DNA of 49,255 nucleotides, from positions 1-49,255 of the forward strand of contig JAEUII010000375.1 in assembly GCA_016795145.1 (NCBI GenBank). The letters are read 5' to 3'. This document shows positions 26,528 through 34,868 of the stretch, in pieces. The DNA is from Planctomycetaceae bacterium (GTDB taxonomy: Bacteria; Planctomycetota; Planctomycetia; Planctomycetales; Planctomycetaceae). The position numbers and the translations under genes are program-made. Position 1 is the stretch's first letter. Each line of letters starts with the position of its first letter. The notes beneath the pieces were generated by a model. That model had not been told where the DNA came from. It worked only from the letters and a program-made list of their open reading frames with translations, and made no database searches.

Positions 26528-27169
26528 ATGAACGAATACGAACTCATCGAGAAGCGGTACGGATTCGCTCTTCCTCCCGCGTACCGACGACTGGAATCGC
26601 AAGGGCACTTCGCCTCCCGTAGTGACCAGGGACATAGCCTGAGTTTCTACGATTGCGATTGGCTGCCGCTGGAGGGAATTGCCACCTACCGATTCAACTC
26701 GTGGGAGATTGCTGTTGATGGCGGTTTCGTTCCGTTTGCAATCACCAGCCGCCACGAGCCCTACTGCTGGCGGCTGGACTGGGCCACCGATGGAGACGAA
26801 CCGCCGATTGTGCTTTGCGAACGATCCGAGAAAGCTATTTGCCTCGCCCCGAACTTCGAGGGCTTTCTTTATCGCATGGCTATTGAAGCGTTTGCCGGAC
26901 GAAACGACATTCGAGCAAGCCCAAAATGTAAGGACGAGTTGTTGCGTGCGATCGAAATCCTCGCCGGAATGCTGCCGCCAGCCTGGTCCGCGCGGCTACT
27001 CGACCTGCAGGCGAAACCGTGGAGAAACGAAGAGAAGTCGGGAAACATGGTCGTACTGTCGTGGGCAGAAGGTGAGCAGATCATTCAGGCGGACCTCTCG
27101 TTTCCACACCTCAACGAAAAATTCGTTCACGACAAGGACTATCAAAAACGACTCCAAAACAAAAAGTAG
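26528..27169 (+). CDS. SUKH/SMI1-KNR4-family protein, probable orphan immunity-type protein
   Basis: A 213-residue protein starting at an ATG with AGGAG seven bases ahead. The N-terminal hallmark of the SMI1/KNR4 (SUKH) superfamily is present: IEKRYGFALPPAYRRLES at about residues 7-24, where LPxxYxxL is the typical core. A long acidic and aromatic middle with WRLDWATDGDEPPIVLCE (72-89) and NFEGFLYRMAIEAF (99-112) also fits. Many SUKH proteins neutralise toxins of polymorphic toxin systems, but others have general roles. No toxin gene is adjacent. It sits alone between direct repeat copies II and III, which suggests it is a mobile or duplicated cargo. Confidence 0.75.
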   Translation: MNEYELIEKRYGFALPPAYRRLESQGHFASRSDQGHSLSFYDCDWLPLEGIATYRFNSWEIAVDGGFVPFAITSRHEPYCWRLDWATDGDEPPIVLCERSEKAICLAPNFEGFLYRMAIEAFAGRNDIRASPKCKDELLRAIEILAGMLPPAWSARLLDLQAKPWRNEEKSGNMVVLSWAEGEQIIQADLSFPHLNEKFVHDKDYQKRLQNKK

Positions 27170-27177
27170 TCACGAAA

Positions 27178-27432
27178 CCGTGGGGTCACACCGACGGCCA
27201 TTTGCTGACGCTGCTTCGCAGCGGTGCGCAGGTTGCACAGCCCTTTGCAGGAATGATGTGGGCAGTACCGGGAAGCTGACGCATCCCGCTCGCCATTTTT
27301 TGTCCCACATTTTTTGTCTGATGACTTCCTTCACTGTGTGCGATTGGGGTTTCAGGATTTGCATCGGCTCGGCTTGCGGAAGTCGCAGTGATGATGTCAC
27401 TCGGTGGGCTCACGCCCAACCGCTCGCCGTTT
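27178..27432 (+). repeat. Long dispersed repeat, copy III (short form)
   Basis: It starts nine bases after the SUKH stop codon with a decayed form of the CCGTGGGT hairpin (CCGTGGGGTCACACCGACGG) and then follows copy II closely through CTGACGCTGCTTCGCAGC, GCAGTACCGGGAAGCTGACG, GCATCGGCTCGGCTTGCGGA and ACTCGGTGGGCTCACGCCC. The CCCACCCGCACG module is absent. Confidence 0.8.
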
Positions 27433-27495
27433 TCTTGTCTGAGCACAGGTTGCACATGTCTTCGCCCGAATGCTGAGAAGGCAGAAACCTCAGGT

Positions 27496-27529
27496 TTGAC
27501 AAAGCACTGCCGGTTGTTTGTGCTATCAT
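27496..27529 (+). promoter_or_regulatory. Weak candidate promoter for the methyltransferase operon
   Basis: An extended -10 element TGCTATCAT (27521-27529) lies about 65 bases ahead of the gene at 27594. A perfect TTGACA (27496-27501) is present, but the gap of 22 bases is too long for a standard promoter, so only the extended -10 may be real. Confidence 0.25.
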
Positions 27530-27593
27530 CTCCCGCCAGCAATCCTCTGAGGGATCTCAGATCCTCCGCCCCTTCTTTCTGCGAAAGTCCTCC

Positions 27594-28292
27594 ATGTCCC
27601 TTTCATCCAGCCGTCTTTCCCTGCCTCTGCTGATTTTGGCCGTGAGTTCCCTGCCTGCGCTGGCTCAGGAGCAGAGCGTTCGTCCTGGCATTAATGACAA
27701 CTTCCGCGATCCGAATCCGAAGGAGTTCGTGGAGAAGTTTGAGATCGAAAGTCGCGAGGTGTTCGCGAAGCGGTCAGAGATCGTCAAGCTGCTGAAGCTG
27801 AAGCCGACCGATACTGTGGCGGACATTGGTGCCGGCACAGGTCTGTTTACTCGACTGTTTTCCGGGGAAGTGAAGGAAGGAAAAGTTGTCGCCGTCGATA
27901 TCGCTCAGAAGTTCCTGGACCATATCGAGATCACCTGTCGTGAAAAGGGAATTCGCAATGTCGAAACGCTGAAGTGCACGGATAGCTCCACCGAACTTCC
28001 GGAAGGGTCGATTGATGTGGCGTTCATCTGCGACACGTACCATCACTTTGAATTTCCGCAGAAGACGATGGGCTCGCTGTTGAAGGCATTGAAGCCAGGT
28101 GGGCGCCTTGTACTGATTGACTTTCGTCGGGTCGAAGGAGAAAGCACTCCGTTCATCATGTCGCACGTTCGGGCCGACAAGGATGTCTTCGAAAAGGAGA
28201 TTCTGGAAGCCGGTTTTCAGAAGGTGGAAGAGCCGACTGGAATCCTGAAAGAGAACTACTGCCTCATCTTCCAGAAGCCAGCGGGCAAGTAG
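27594..28292 (+). CDS. Class I SAM-dependent methyltransferase with a signal peptide
   Basis: A 232-residue protein. The N-terminus (residues 1-24: SRLSLPLLILAVSSLPALA, then Q) is a good signal peptide, unusual for this family because SAM is a cytoplasmic cofactor. The Rossmann fold is complete: ADIGAGTGLFTRLF at about 76-89 binds SAM, VVAVDIAQ is the acidic strand end, TDSSTELPEGSIDVAFI is motif IV-like, and LLKALKPGGRLVLIDF is the usual post-IV strand. The catalytic base and substrate cannot be named. The second methyltransferase gene begins six bases after its stop, so both are likely co-transcribed. If the signal peptide is real, the protein may act in the periplasm or use the planctomycete endomembrane compartment. 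Confidence 0.82.
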   Translation: MSLSSSRLSLPLLILAVSSLPALAQEQSVRPGINDNFRDPNPKEFVEKFEIESREVFAKRSEIVKLLKLKPTDTVADIGAGTGLFTRLFSGEVKEGKVVAVDIAQKFLDHIEITCREKGIRNVETLKCTDSSTELPEGSIDVAFICDTYHHFEFPQKTMGSLLKALKPGGRLVLIDFRRVEGESTPFIMSHVRADKDVFEKEILEAGFQKVEEPTGILKENYCLIFQKPAGK

Positions 28293-28298
28293 ACCATC

Positions 28299-29252
28299 AT
28301 GTCCTCTGATGCTGAGTTCCGCTTTCTTGAATCACTCCGGGACCCTGCAACCGGAGTGGCTCTACAATTCGACGCCGTGTCTTCGGAGCTGCGAAGTCAC
28401 GGACGCCCGATCGCGAAGATTCTCGACGGGATTCCTCGGTTCACGTCGGACCAGCATCTGGAAAGCTTCGGACATCAGTGGACAACGTTTGAAGTTGCTC
28501 ATGATGATGAAGACCGAGCAACGTTTCAGGCAAAGACGGGGGTCTCGCTTTCAGACCTGAAGGGAATGCGAGTTCTGGACGCCGGATGCGGCGGTGGTCG
28601 ATATTCCAAAGTCTGCGCGGAAGCTGGAGCCATCGTTGTAGGAGCCGATCACACTCGCGCGGTGGATAAGGCGAAGAAGCTCTGTGAGGGCCTTCCGAAT
28701 GTGTCGTTCGTTCAGGCCGATCTCAAGCAGCTTCCGCTGGAACGAAGCTCCTTCGATTTTGTGTTCTCGATCGGCGTCATGCACCACGACGCAAACACTC
28801 GGACCGTGTTTGATGCGGTCGCTCCGATGGTCAAACCGAGAGGCCGTTATTCCGTCTGGTTGTATCGTCGCAACCAATGGTGGCAGGAATTGATCAACTC
28901 CGGATTACGGACGATCACAACTCGTCTGTCGCCTGGCATCCTGACACCGTTCTGCAAACTGGGAGCCGTTCTGGGGGGCATTCCTGGGGTCAATCGCACG
29001 CTCAACAAGATCATCAACTTCAGCGCACATCCAAACTACGAGAATCGAGTTTGCGACACGTTTGACTGGTGGGCTCCAAAGTATCAGTTTCACCACACGA
29101 CCGACGAACTGATGTCGTGGTTCACTGAAGCTGGGTTTTCGAATCTGCAGGAACTTCCGCCGGAGAAGACAGGACGCTTTTACCGCTGGACGTGGGAGAA
29201 GAATCTTCTGATCGGTAGCGGTGTGAATGTGACGGGAATTCGAACGAACTAA
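28299..29252 (+). CDS. Class I SAM-dependent methyltransferase with N-terminal Trm112-like segment
   Basis: A 317-residue cytoplasmic protein without signal peptide. Residues 10-50 (FLESLRDPATGVALQF, ILDGIPRF) resemble the Trm112-like lead domain found in many methyltransferases, but the zinc cysteines are missing. The SAM site is VLDAGCGGGRYSKVCAEAGA at about 92-111, then VVGADHT, FVQADLKQLPLERSSFDFV and FSIGVMHH; the strand PRGRYSVWLY closes the fold. The C-terminal part (about 210-300) is tryptophan-rich and probably binds the acceptor. The gene directly follows another methyltransferase gene, and the two may modify successive positions of one product. The substrate is unknown. Confidence 0.82.
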   Translation: MSSDAEFRFLESLRDPATGVALQFDAVSSELRSHGRPIAKILDGIPRFTSDQHLESFGHQWTTFEVAHDDEDRATFQAKTGVSLSDLKGMRVLDAGCGGGRYSKVCAEAGAIVVGADHTRAVDKAKKLCEGLPNVSFVQADLKQLPLERSSFDFVFSIGVMHHDANTRTVFDAVAPMVKPRGRYSVWLYRRNQWWQELINSGLRTITTRLSPGILTPFCKLGAVLGGIPGVNRTLNKIINFSAHPNYENRVCDTFDWWAPKYQFHHTTDELMSWFTEAGFSNLQELPPEKTGRFYRWTWEKNLLIGSGVNVTGIRTN

Positions 29253-29384
29253 CAACCCGTCGATGGCCATGCCGCCATTCGTGCGAAGGCGGTAAACCAG
29301 CACCTTTGAGGTTCGTTGAAAATGGGTTCCTGCCTCCGCGGGAATCACGATGATTTGTCAGTTGTCACCTGAACGAGGTGTCTC

Positions 29385-31886
29385 ATGGCACGTTCTGATT
29401 TTTCCGAACGCTGTTTCTTCATACTCACTGCCGCAGCGCTGGTGCAGTGCCTGTGTGCCGCATCAGTTGAAGCTGCGGAGAATGCTCCTCCGGATGCAGT
29501 GAAGAACGTGATTGCTCAGCAGTGTGCTGCCTGCCATGGACCGGATGAACAGAAGGCTGGTATTCGCCTTGATGATCTTCAGTTTCAGCTGGACGCCGAG
29601 CCCGTGTTTCACACGTGGCAGCGAGTTCATGACGCAATCGCGTCGGGAAAGATGCCACCGAAAGACGCAGCGGAGGAATCACTGCGCGGTGAACGAGACG
29701 CGGCAGTGCAGGTCCTGCACGATTCCCTTCATCAGGCTTCGTTACAGCGGCAAAACGAACAGGGACGAGTGCGTTTGCGTCGTCTGAATACCACCGAATA
29801 CGAAACGACACTGCATGATCTTCTTGGGACGAATGTTCCGCTGCGTGAACTCCTGCCGGAAGACACGCCGTCGGCTGGATTCGATAACGTTAGTTCCGCA
29901 CTCGATCTCTCCGCAACGCACTTTCTGAAGTATCAGGAAGCCGCGGCGACCGCGATTGCGTCTGTGGTTCCCGTTGGACCGCCTGTCGATTTCTCAGACA
30001 TGCGGACCGGGAAAGACATGACGCTGAAGGGTCCGAATTTTCGTGAAGGGCTTGGACGAAACTCAGTGCTGAAAGGCGACTCGCTGATCATCTACAGCAA
30101 GCTGCCTCGTTACGGCCTTTGTGCCACGGCTGCGGTTCCGCAAACTGGACGTTATCGCATTCGAATGAAAGCGGCGGCGGTTGGTGCCGACGGAAAATCG
30201 ATCCCGGTCGGGCTGATGCGAGTCATGCAGAGCGGTCGGGAAAGTCCCGTACTTTACGATGTGGTCGATATCCCGCATGGCGAACCGCAGGAGATCGAAT
30301 TCGAATGCGATCTGGTCAGTCGGCAACAGTTTGTTGTAAACCTGCTGACGACCTGGGACATTCGTCGATTCAAACGACCGATTGAAGAATACACAGGACC
30401 AGGTTTGCTGGTGGACTGGATGAAGATTGAAGGTCCCATTGGCGAGTTCCCATCGAAATCCTATGAGGCACTTTTCCGTGGCATTCCGCTGAAGGCTCGT
30501 TCGGTCGTTCGAGCCGAACAGGCGGGGCGTCGTGTTCCGGAGATCAATCCGCAGCGGACAGCTCAGCAGTGGGAAGCAGATCCACTGGTTCCAGTATCAG
30601 CGAATCCTCGTGAAGATCTGGACCGTCTGATCAGGGACTTTCTTCCTCGTGCGTTTCGTCGTCCTGTCAGTGACGAGGAAGCTCGCCTTTATGTGGATGC
30701 TGCGATCGCGAAGCTGGAACAGGGAAGTTCGTTCTACGATGCCGCGACATTCGGTTATCAGTTCGTCCTCTCATCTCCGTCGTTTCTGTTTCTGCTGGAT
30801 TCACCCCCCGGAAAACCGCTCGATACCTATTCACTGGCGTCACGGTTGTCGTACTTCCTGTGGTCCTCATCGCCGGATGAAGAGCTGCTGGCTCGCGCGG
30901 CCGATGGAACACTGTCCGAACCAGCCGTCCTGCGGTCCCAGGTCGATCGGCTGCTGGCGTCTTCAAAGGCTCACCGTTTCACAAAGAACTTTGTCGGACA
31001 ATGGCTGGACCTCCGGAAGATCGACGCCACCATTCCAGACCCAGTGTTGTACTCAGACTTTGATCCATTGCTGCTTTGGTCGATGCCACGCGAGACGGAA
31101 CTGTTCTTCGAGGAGGTTCTGCGGGATGACCTGAGTGTCTTGAACTTTGTGCATTCCGACTGGTCGATGCTGAACGAACGCCTAAGCATCCACTATGGAG
31201 TGCCCGGGCCTCAGGGCAGTCGCTTTGAGAAGGTTCAGCTCCCGGCAGAATCTCATCGTGGCGGAGTGATGACACAGGCCAGTGTGTTGAAAGTCACAGC
31301 GGATGGAACTCGAACGTCTCCTGTCCTTCGAGGCGTCTGGGTGCTGAATCGAATGCTGGGAACGCCGCCCTCGCCACCGCCGCCCGATGTACCTCCCATT
31401 GAACCGGATATTCGGGGTGCCACGACAATACGGCAACAACTGGATCGCCATCGCAATACTCCAGCATGCGCCTCTTGTCATAACGAGATTGATCCGCCGG
31501 GGTTTGCTCTGGAAAGTTACGATCCCATCGGAAACTATCGCACGTTTTATCGAGTCACAACGCGGACGCCTGCAGGTCCGGTTGATCTGCCGTACGGATC
31601 GGGACGCCCTGTGTATCGCGGACCGGATGTGGAACTGGGTGGGCAGACTCCTGACGGACGTCCATTTTCCGGGATCGACGAATACAAGACGCTGATTCTG
31701 AATGACAAGGATCAGATCATTCGCAACCTTGTCCAGAAGATGACGATTTATTCCACCGGCAGTGATATTCAGTTTGCCGACCGCGAAGTGATTGAGCAAA
31801 TTGTTGAGCGACTAAAGAATGGAAACTCGGGGCTCCGCAGCCTCATCCATGAAGTGGTTCAAAGTCGAATGTTCCTGAACAAATAG
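29385..31886 (+). CDS. Planctomycete c-type cytochrome of the DUF1587/1592/1588/1585 family
   Basis: An 833-residue exported protein; GAGGTG precedes the ATG. A signal peptide (about 1-30) is followed by a first heme site C47-x-x-C50-H51 (CAACHG). Domain order: PSD1-like cytochrome part (about 40-110), DUF1587 with RLNTTEYETTLHDLLG near 135-150, DUF1595/DUF1592 in the middle (YQFVLSSPSFLFLL near 460, RLSYFLWSSSPDEELL near 486), DUF1588 with GGVMTQASVLKVTADGTRTS (near 625-644) and a second C-x-x-C-H at 695-699 (CASCHNEIDPPGFALES), then DUF1585 at the C-terminus. Proteins of this kind are expanded in planctomycetes and paired with DUF1552 proteins, as here. Their reaction is not known; a role in electron transfer or oxidation of complex compounds is inferred. 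Confidence 0.88.
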   Translation: MARSDFSERCFFILTAAALVQCLCAASVEAAENAPPDAVKNVIAQQCAACHGPDEQKAGIRLDDLQFQLDAEPVFHTWQRVHDAIASGKMPPKDAAEESLRGERDAAVQVLHDSLHQASLQRQNEQGRVRLRRLNTTEYETTLHDLLGTNVPLRELLPEDTPSAGFDNVSSALDLSATHFLKYQEAAATAIASVVPVGPPVDFSDMRTGKDMTLKGPNFREGLGRNSVLKGDSLIIYSKLPRYGLCATAAVPQTGRYRIRMKAAAVGADGKSIPVGLMRVMQSGRESPVLYDVVDIPHGEPQEIEFECDLVSRQQFVVNLLTTWDIRRFKRPIEEYTGPGLLVDWMKIEGPIGEFPSKSYEALFRGIPLKARSVVRAEQAGRRVPEINPQRTAQQWEADPLVPVSANPREDLDRLIRDFLPRAFRRPVSDEEARLYVDAAIAKLEQGSSFYDAATFGYQFVLSSPSFLFLLDSPPGKPLDTYSLASRLSYFLWSSSPDEELLARAADGTLSEPAVLRSQVDRLLASSKAHRFTKNFVGQWLDLRKIDATIPDPVLYSDFDPLLLWSMPRETELFFEEVLRDDLSVLNFVHSDWSMLNERLSIHYGVPGPQGSRFEKVQLPAESHRGGVMTQASVLKVTADGTRTSPVLRGVWVLNRMLGTPPSPPPPDVPPIEPDIRGATTIRQQLDRHRNTPACASCHNEIDPPGFALESYDPIGNYRTFYRVTTRTPAGPVDLPYGSGRPVYRGPDVELGGQTPDGRPFSGIDEYKTLILNDKDQIIRNLVQKMTIYSTGSDIQFADREVIEQIVERLKNGNSGLRSLIHEVVQSRMFLNK

Positions 31887-31898
31887 GCGGAGTGACCA

Positions 31899-33149
31899 AT
31901 GCCACGATCAGTTCTTCCAAGACGAAGTGTTCTGCGAGCTGCGGGGATCTCGATTGCGCTGCCGATGCTGGATGTGATGGGAGCCAGCGGAGTTTCTCAT
32001 GAGCCCACAGCGCCTCGACGCATGGTGCTGGTAGGACAGCCGTTGGGCATGTATGGCCCGAACTTCTTTCCCGAACAACCCGGCAAGGACTTTGCTCCCA
32101 GTCGTTATCTGAAATCGATGGAATCACTTCGCGGACACTACACGGTGTTTTCCGGAATGTCGCATCGGTATCCGGCGGGACATTTCGCCGAGGTAGGTCT
32201 GTTTACCGGCGTTGCTCCGGAGTTCATCCGGGAGAATGAGATTCGAAATGGAATCTCGCTGGATCAGGAAGTCGCTGCTCGCATCGGACAGCAGACTCGA
32301 TTTGGGTCTTTGATTCTGGGTGGCGGCAACGCTGCCTGGAATGCACGCGGTGTCCGCATTCCCGCAGAAAGCCGAGCGACTCAGGTCTTCAAGCGTTTGT
32401 TCCTTGCCGGAACGCCGGATGAAGAATCAAGAGAACTCCAGAAAGTCCGTGATGGACGAAGTCTGCTCGATCAGGTCGGCGAACAGATTCGGGGGCTCGA
32501 GCGAAAGGTCAGTCAGGCCGATCAGCAACGCCTGGAACTGTTCCTTGGATCTCTGCGCGAAGCCGAACAGATGCTGGCGCAGGATGAAGAATGGCGAAAG
32601 ACTCCGAAACCGAAAGTCGATTACCCGGCTCCGACGAATGACTTTGGCGGCGCTCAGTTGATTGAACGATCTCGACAGTGGTTCAATCTGATTCACCTTG
32701 CCCTGCAGACCGATTCAACTCGCTCGGTCTCTCTGTGGCTTGGTACTCAGGACCGTCCGGAAATCGCAGGGGTGAATCTCGGACACCACGACGCATCTCA
32801 TCACGGCCAGGATCCCGCGAAGCTCGAGCAATTGGCATTGATTGAAGAGGCTGAGATTCAGGTGCTGTCGGAATTTCTGGAGAAGATGCGAACGTCCACG
32901 GAAGGCGGTTCAAGCCTGCTGGATCACACCGCCATCCTGTACACCAGCAACCTTGGCAATTCGTCGTCGCATGACAACAACAACCTGCCGATAATTCTGG
33001 CCGGCGGCGATTTCCGTCATCAGGGACATGTCGTGTTCAATACGAAAGAGAATACAAAACTGTCGAATCTGTTCGTTCGCATGCTGCACCATATGAACTT
33101 CGAGGTTGATCACTTCGGTGCCAGTAGCGGTGTCATTTCGGAAGTGTGA
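31899..33149 (+). CDS. DUF1552 protein, partner of the upstream cytochrome
   Basis: A 416-residue protein starting 12 bases after the cytochrome stop, with GGAG ahead of its ATG. The N-terminus RRSVLRAAGISIALPMLD (8-25) resembles a Tat signal (twin arginine and hydrophobic stretch), typical for DUF1552. Family segments include RMVLVGQPLGMYGPNFFP (41-58), HYTVFSGMSH, FGSLILGGGNAAWNARGV and the C-terminal ILYTSNLGNSSSHDNNNLPI. The function is unknown, but the constant pairing with multi-domain cytochromes suggests that both form one exported complex. Confidence 0.88.
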   Translation: MPRSVLPRRSVLRAAGISIALPMLDVMGASGVSHEPTAPRRMVLVGQPLGMYGPNFFPEQPGKDFAPSRYLKSMESLRGHYTVFSGMSHRYPAGHFAEVGLFTGVAPEFIRENEIRNGISLDQEVAARIGQQTRFGSLILGGGNAAWNARGVRIPAESRATQVFKRLFLAGTPDEESRELQKVRDGRSLLDQVGEQIRGLERKVSQADQQRLELFLGSLREAEQMLAQDEEWRKTPKPKVDYPAPTNDFGGAQLIERSRQWFNLIHLALQTDSTRSVSLWLGTQDRPEIAGVNLGHHDASHHGQDPAKLEQLALIEEAEIQVLSEFLEKMRTSTEGGSSLLDHTAILYTSNLGNSSSHDNNNLPIILAGGDFRHQGHVVFNTKENTKLSNLFVRMLHHMNFEVDHFGASSGVISEV

Positions 33150-33211
33150 AGCTGGCGGAAGCGTCATCGACGCTGTGAGAAACCCTGGCGGGCAGCTCGC
33201 GCCATGCCGCT

Positions 33212-33311
33212 TCATCCCGACCCGCTGCGTCAGCGAGGGATGACTGACGATGAACTTGCGAAGTCTGATCCCTCGCCTGGTTATCCCTCACTTACGTTTC
33301 GGGCTGGGATG
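33212..33311. repeat. Imperfect 30-bp inverted repeat after the DUF1552 gene
   Basis: CATCCCGACCCGCTGCGTCA onward (33212-33241) and its imperfect reverse complement (33282-33311, ending GTTTCGGGCTGGGATG) enclose 40 bases. The same element, in several partial copies, occurs at 36281-36430. It is a dispersed hairpin repeat; lying between two convergent genes, it may stop transcription from both sides. Confidence 0.7.
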
Positions 33312-33332
33312 TGGCGGTCCATCGACAGACTG

Positions 33333-34712
33333 CTACTCGCGAGTCTCAGCGGTCTGTCGTAGTCGGTCAAGAAACTTCTGAAGCAGCGACTGTGATTCGG
33401 CGGGATCGAACGTGTGCGGGTCGGTTCGCATGCTGACGACCAGCTGGCCGTTCAGCACATACGTCGCGAACACGGCATTGGTCTGGCGTCGCAGCGGCGG
33501 AACGCATCCGACCGACTTCATCGCAACGTTGCCGACTCGCACAAGTCCATTCACAGTGCCAAGTCGGCCACCGATGGAGTTCAGCAGGTTCCCGAGATGT
33601 GACAATACGGCAGTGCTCATACAGGTGGCCCTTGAACGTCGCACGGGCCAGCGCAGGAGCGATGGAAGACGAGACAGCGCATTCAAAACCTCAATGAACA
33701 GCCAGCCTCCCTGTACCTGATGCACGAAGGCCATCTCGTCATTCAGCGTTTTGAGCGTTGTTTGCAGCGATCGCAGCTCACGACGCGAACGGCTCAGGAA
33801 GACGTAACTGACGACGTTCGTTGCCGGCAACTGATCGTCACCAGGACCTCGCAGGCTGGCCGGAACAAGAATGCAGATTCGACCGCGCGACAATTTTCCA
33901 CCGGACGAATCGTTGTAGCTGGCCAGAGTCTGCATGAGATCTCGAACCAGAATATCGTTGAGCATGACGCCGGAGTCTTTTGCGTACTCTCGCAGCTTTC
34001 GAAACGATTGCTTCTCTATCACGCCGGACAGAATTCCGGAGTCGGTCGTTCGACGACCAGCCGTTAAGCCCGTGGTTGCGATCTTCGCCTTGAGCGGTTC
34101 TGTACGCTGTCCCCAGTAGCGAACGATGTGCCACGTGATGACTCGGATGCGATGCAGTAGCGAGCCTTCGAGGGCTGCAACGCGTCGCCCATCGACTTCG
34201 AGACGTGTGAGCAACCGAGTTTGTTCCAGAGGCCGTGCCTCCGGCCATTCTGATTCCGGCAGGACTCGTCGCGCGTAGGCCACTGCGATGTCTTCAAGAA
34301 ACTGACTCGCACCGATCCCGTCACAGCAGGCATGATGAAACAGTAATGTAACGGTCGTTTCGTCTGGCCCAGCTTCGCCCCAGACTCTCAGTCCCGTTTC
34401 CTTCGTCAGGTCCAGTGGTTTGGACCATGGGGATTCCGGCAGCCAATGTTCTTTATTGAGATCAATCGGAGCAAACAGGTCGGGGCGGTAGAACCAGCAG
34501 AGCCGTCCACCATGCGGAGCGATAGTGGAATTCAAAAGCGGATGGCGAACGAGAGCATCTTTCACCGCGGCGATGAGCGAATCCGCCTGAACGTGGCCTT
34601 CGAGACAAAATCGAAGCATAAATGTCATCGGATACTGTGGATCGTCCTCCTCCAGCATGAACTGTTCAAAGGAATTCAGAGGCAGCGGAAAGATAGAATC
34701 AGTGGGCTTCAT
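33333..34712 (-). CDS. Condensation-domain/WS-DGAT-like acyltransferase
   Basis: A 459-residue protein of the chloramphenicol-acetyltransferase-like superfamily. The active-site motif HHxxxDG is at residues 126-132 (HHACCDG), with His127 the presumed general base. The N-terminal half has NSFEQFMLEEDDPQYPMTFMLRF and the basic exchange sequence DALVRHPLLNS typical of this fold. The C-terminal lobe contains VSYVFLSRSRRELR and VSMRTDPHTFDPAESQSLL. Proteins of this kind form esters or amides of fatty acids or condense amino acids; which one applies here is open. No carrier protein or NRPS gene is near, so a free-standing acyltransferase, for example wax ester or glycerolipid type, is more likely. 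Confidence 0.8.
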   Translation of the reverse strand: MKPTDSIFPLPLNSFEQFMLEEDDPQYPMTFMLRFCLEGHVQADSLIAAVKDALVRHPLLNSTIAPHGGRLCWFYRPDLFAPIDLNKEHWLPESPWSKPLDLTKETGLRVWGEAGPDETTVTLLFHHACCDGIGASQFLEDIAVAYARRVLPESEWPEARPLEQTRLLTRLEVDGRRVAALEGSLLHRIRVITWHIVRYWGQRTEPLKAKIATTGLTAGRRTTDSGILSGVIEKQSFRKLREYAKDSGVMLNDILVRDLMQTLASYNDSSGGKLSRGRICILVPASLRGPGDDQLPATNVVSYVFLSRSRRELRSLQTTLKTLNDEMAFVHQVQGGWLFIEVLNALSRLPSLLRWPVRRSRATCMSTAVLSHLGNLLNSIGGRLGTVNGLVRVGNVAMKSVGCVPPLRRQTNAVFATYVLNGQLVVSMRTDPHTFDPAESQSLLQKFLDRLRQTAETRE

Positions 34713-34868
34713 GACCGGACTTTTAGTGGCTCAAGCTTTCGGTGCCCAGCAATCAGGTTCGGATCAACAGACGTTTCTGCGCGAATGAGCTTCCGGAATG
34801 AGGCTGGAAAGTTACACTGACGGCAACACAGGCACAGTCCCTGATGACGTGGAACGGAAGTTTCGCAC

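Noticed and set aside
21018..27593. A classical transposon or prophage as explanation for the repeat-rich segment.
   Set aside because: No transposase, integrase, tRNA attachment site or phage structural gene is visible; only the repeats and cargo are.
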